Origin: Candidatus Falkowbacteria bacterium RIFOXYD12_FULL_34_57
GTDB taxonomy: Bacteria; Patescibacteriota; Patescibacteriia; Patescibacteriales; UBA12075
DNA: 42,345 nt
Assembly: GCA_001780285.1 (NCBI GenBank)
Contig: MFGN01000013.1
Coordinates: 1 to 42,345 of the forward strand
Direction: 5' to 3'
The translations under genes and the position numbers were made by a program. Position 1 is the first letter of the stretch, and each line of letters opens with the position of its first letter. Under the pieces are notes generated by a model. It did no database searches, was not told the DNA's origin, and saw only the letters and a list, made by a program, of their open reading frames with translations. This document shows, one piece after another, positions 41,245 through 42,345 of this stretch.

Positions 41245-42153
41245 ATGAACAAGAAAAACTTAATTTTAGCTGCCATTTTATTTTTATTGGTTCTTGTTTC
41301 TTATGTATATCAAGGACCGATGCAAGATTGGAAAGCTAAATCGGGCAAACAAGAAAATTTTTTGCAAGCTGTAAATATTGATGAAATAAATTCAATAGAG
41401 ATTGTAAAAAATGGAGAATTATTAAAATTTAATAAGCAGGATAATAGATGGAAAATAGACGGTACAAAAGATTTTTACATTAAAGATGATATTATGGTTG
41501 GTGTTATAAGCAGTTTAAAGGAGGCGCAAAAAGCAGAAATAGAATTAGTAAGTGAGAATCCGGAGAAAAAGGGGGATTTTCAAGTTGATGATCAGGGAAA
41601 TAGAATCAGGCTCATGAAAGACAGTTCAATTTTAGTTGAATTTGTAGTGGGTAAAGTAACTACTGATTATAAGGGATCTTTTATCTCTATGCCTGATTTT
41701 CCAAAAACTTATGCTTTGGAGAAAAGTTTAGGATCCTTGGATCGTGAGGATTGGTATGATAAGACTATCTTTAAAACTGAAAAAGAAAAGATTAATAAAA
41801 TTCGTTTTCAGTATCCTACTCGTGAATTTACTGTAGAGAAAAAGGAAAATAAATGGATGGGCACCTTGCCGAATAAGTTCAGCGTGAAAGATGAAAAAAT
41901 TGATGAGATTTTAGATGTGATGTCCAATTTAAATGCCGCAGAGATATCGGCGCAAATATTTGAAGGAACAGGACTTGAAAAACATAGTATTATTATTGAG
42001 GTAGGCGGAGAGGAAGCAAGTTATTCAATTATGATTGGAGATGAAGCGGGGGATGAACTATATTTTGCGAAAAAGGGAGATAGTGATAATATTTATTTGA
42101 TTACCAAAGAACAGAGGAATAAGCTGGACAAGCAGGCTTGGGAATTGAAGTAA
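41245..42153 (+). CDS. DUF4340 domain protein, membrane anchored
   Basis: A 302-residue protein with an N-terminal membrane helix (about residues 5-22) and a repeated beta-rich extracytoplasmic part (INSIEIVKNGELLKFNKQDNRWKIDG is DUF4340 wording; the segment after INKIRFQYPTREFTVEKKENKW repeats it). DUF4340 proteins usually sit next to GldG-like ABC genes, as here, and probably act on the outer face with them. ATG 41245 is preferred to TTG 41221, which would overlap the thioredoxin gene. Terminator at 42175. Confidence 0.8.
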   Translation: MNKKNLILAAILFLLVLVSYVYQGPMQDWKAKSGKQENFLQAVNIDEINSIEIVKNGELLKFNKQDNRWKIDGTKDFYIKDDIMVGVISSLKEAQKAEIELVSENPEKKGDFQVDDQGNRIRLMKDSSILVEFVVGKVTTDYKGSFISMPDFPKTYALEKSLGSLDREDWYDKTIFKTEKEKINKIRFQYPTREFTVEKKENKWMGTLPNKFSVKDEKIDEILDVMSNLNAAEISAQIFEGTGLEKHSIIIEVGGEEASYSIMIGDEAGDELYFAKKGDSDNIYLITKEQRNKLDKQAWELK

Positions 42154-42174
42154 AAATTTAGTTTTACAAATTTA

Positions 42175-42208
42175 AAAAGCTGTTTCGTTTAGAAACAGCT
42201 TTTATTTT
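42175..42208 (+). terminator. Rho-independent terminator of the Gld-like cluster
   Basis: Perfect 12-bp stem AAAAGCTGTTTC (42175-42186) / GAAACAGCTTTT (42192-42203) with a five-base loop and T-rich tail. Confidence 0.88.
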
Positions 42209-42249
42209 ACTTTAACTTTTTTAATTGATATTCAAATTCTTTTATTTAT

Positions 42250-42308
42250 TTGACAAAATTCGCATTTAGACATTTAAAAATCTAACTTTACTGCCTCTGG
42301 TTGAGGCA
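42250..42308 (+). promoter_or_regulatory. TTGACA element and small hairpin at the window edge
   Basis: TTGACA at 42250-42255 without a convincing -10, then a hairpin TGCCTC (42292-42297) / GAGGCA (42303-42308). This may be the promoter and leader of a gene beyond the window; nothing else is seen to 42345. Confidence 0.25.
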
Positions 42309-42345
42309 TATATTATCTTACTTTGTTAATGATTGCATTTTCTTG

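Noticed and set aside
1-42345. CRISPR array, insertion sequence or rRNA genes
   Set aside because: No regularly spaced direct repeats, no transposase-like protein and no rRNA-like sequence were seen on either strand.

Overview
The window is a 42.3 kb piece of an AT-rich bacterial chromosome or large contig. It is densely coded, almost entirely on the + strand, with short spacers and many overlapping stop/start codons. Several features suggest a Candidate Phyla Radiation (Patescibacteria) bacterium or a similarly reduced lineage: compact pilM-N-O-x-B-C and mreB-C-D-mrdA operons, a 411-residue ProRS without the editing insertion, many ORFan membrane proteins, and mostly Shine-Dalgarno-less starts. 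No rRNA or complete tRNA is present to prove this, so the assignment is an inference.

Layout. (1) 1-6.1 kb: a tRNA-3'-end-like fragment, an ABC importer (two-domain permease plus ATPase), a reverse rubrerythrin, a Cys-rich lipoprotein and a three-PAS protein without a kinase domain. (2) 6.2-8.6 kb: two unknown small genes, then a class III aminotransferase (ornithine aminotransferase-like) overlapping a ThiS/MoaD-like sulfur-carrier-type protein, closed by a strong terminator. (3) 8.6-20.5 kb: an NAD(P) locus. It encodes nicotinate phosphoribosyltransferase, a NadD-NadK fusion, NAD synthetase, a PRPP synthase resembling plant class II enzymes and an NrtR-type Nudix/winged-helix repressor. Together these could run nicotinate + PRPP -> NaMN -> NaAD -> NAD -> NADP. 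Mixed in are two unknown soluble genes, three tiny membrane proteins, a ClpX-like unfoldase with a novel C-terminal extension, a radical SAM protein and a frameshifted ClpP-like peptidase. (4) 20.5-24.6 kb, minus strand: a secreted protein with a G9 tract before its start, a membrane-anchored spermidine-synthase-like protein, ComF and a membrane-anchored beta-propeller protein. (5) 24.8-30.8 kb: type IV pilus assembly genes. (6) 31-37 kb: proS and the cell-shape operon mreB-mreC-mreD-mrdA. (7) 37.3-42.2 kb: a Gld-like ABC system (ATPase, permease, GldG-like auxiliary protein, thioredoxin, DUF4340 protein).

The strongest signals are in region 3. The same 19-bp palindrome, TAGTGTTATATATACACTA, lies on the -10/+1 region of two good sigma-70 promoters, one ahead of the 8.8 kb operon and one ahead of the nrtR-prs-nadE operon. 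This implies one NrtR regulon covering both. Inside the first operon several spacers share a design: a stable hairpin without a U-tract soon after the upstream stop codon, and a TGTTCTTTAAA-like element before a Shine-Dalgarno sequence. Most genes of 6.2-19.5 kb have canonical Shine-Dalgarno sites while nearly all flanking genes lack them, and this block looks richer in G+C. It may have been acquired as a unit or be under a separate expression regime. The coupling of NAD salvage with a ClpX/radical SAM/ClpP-like module is the best candidate here for an undescribed system.
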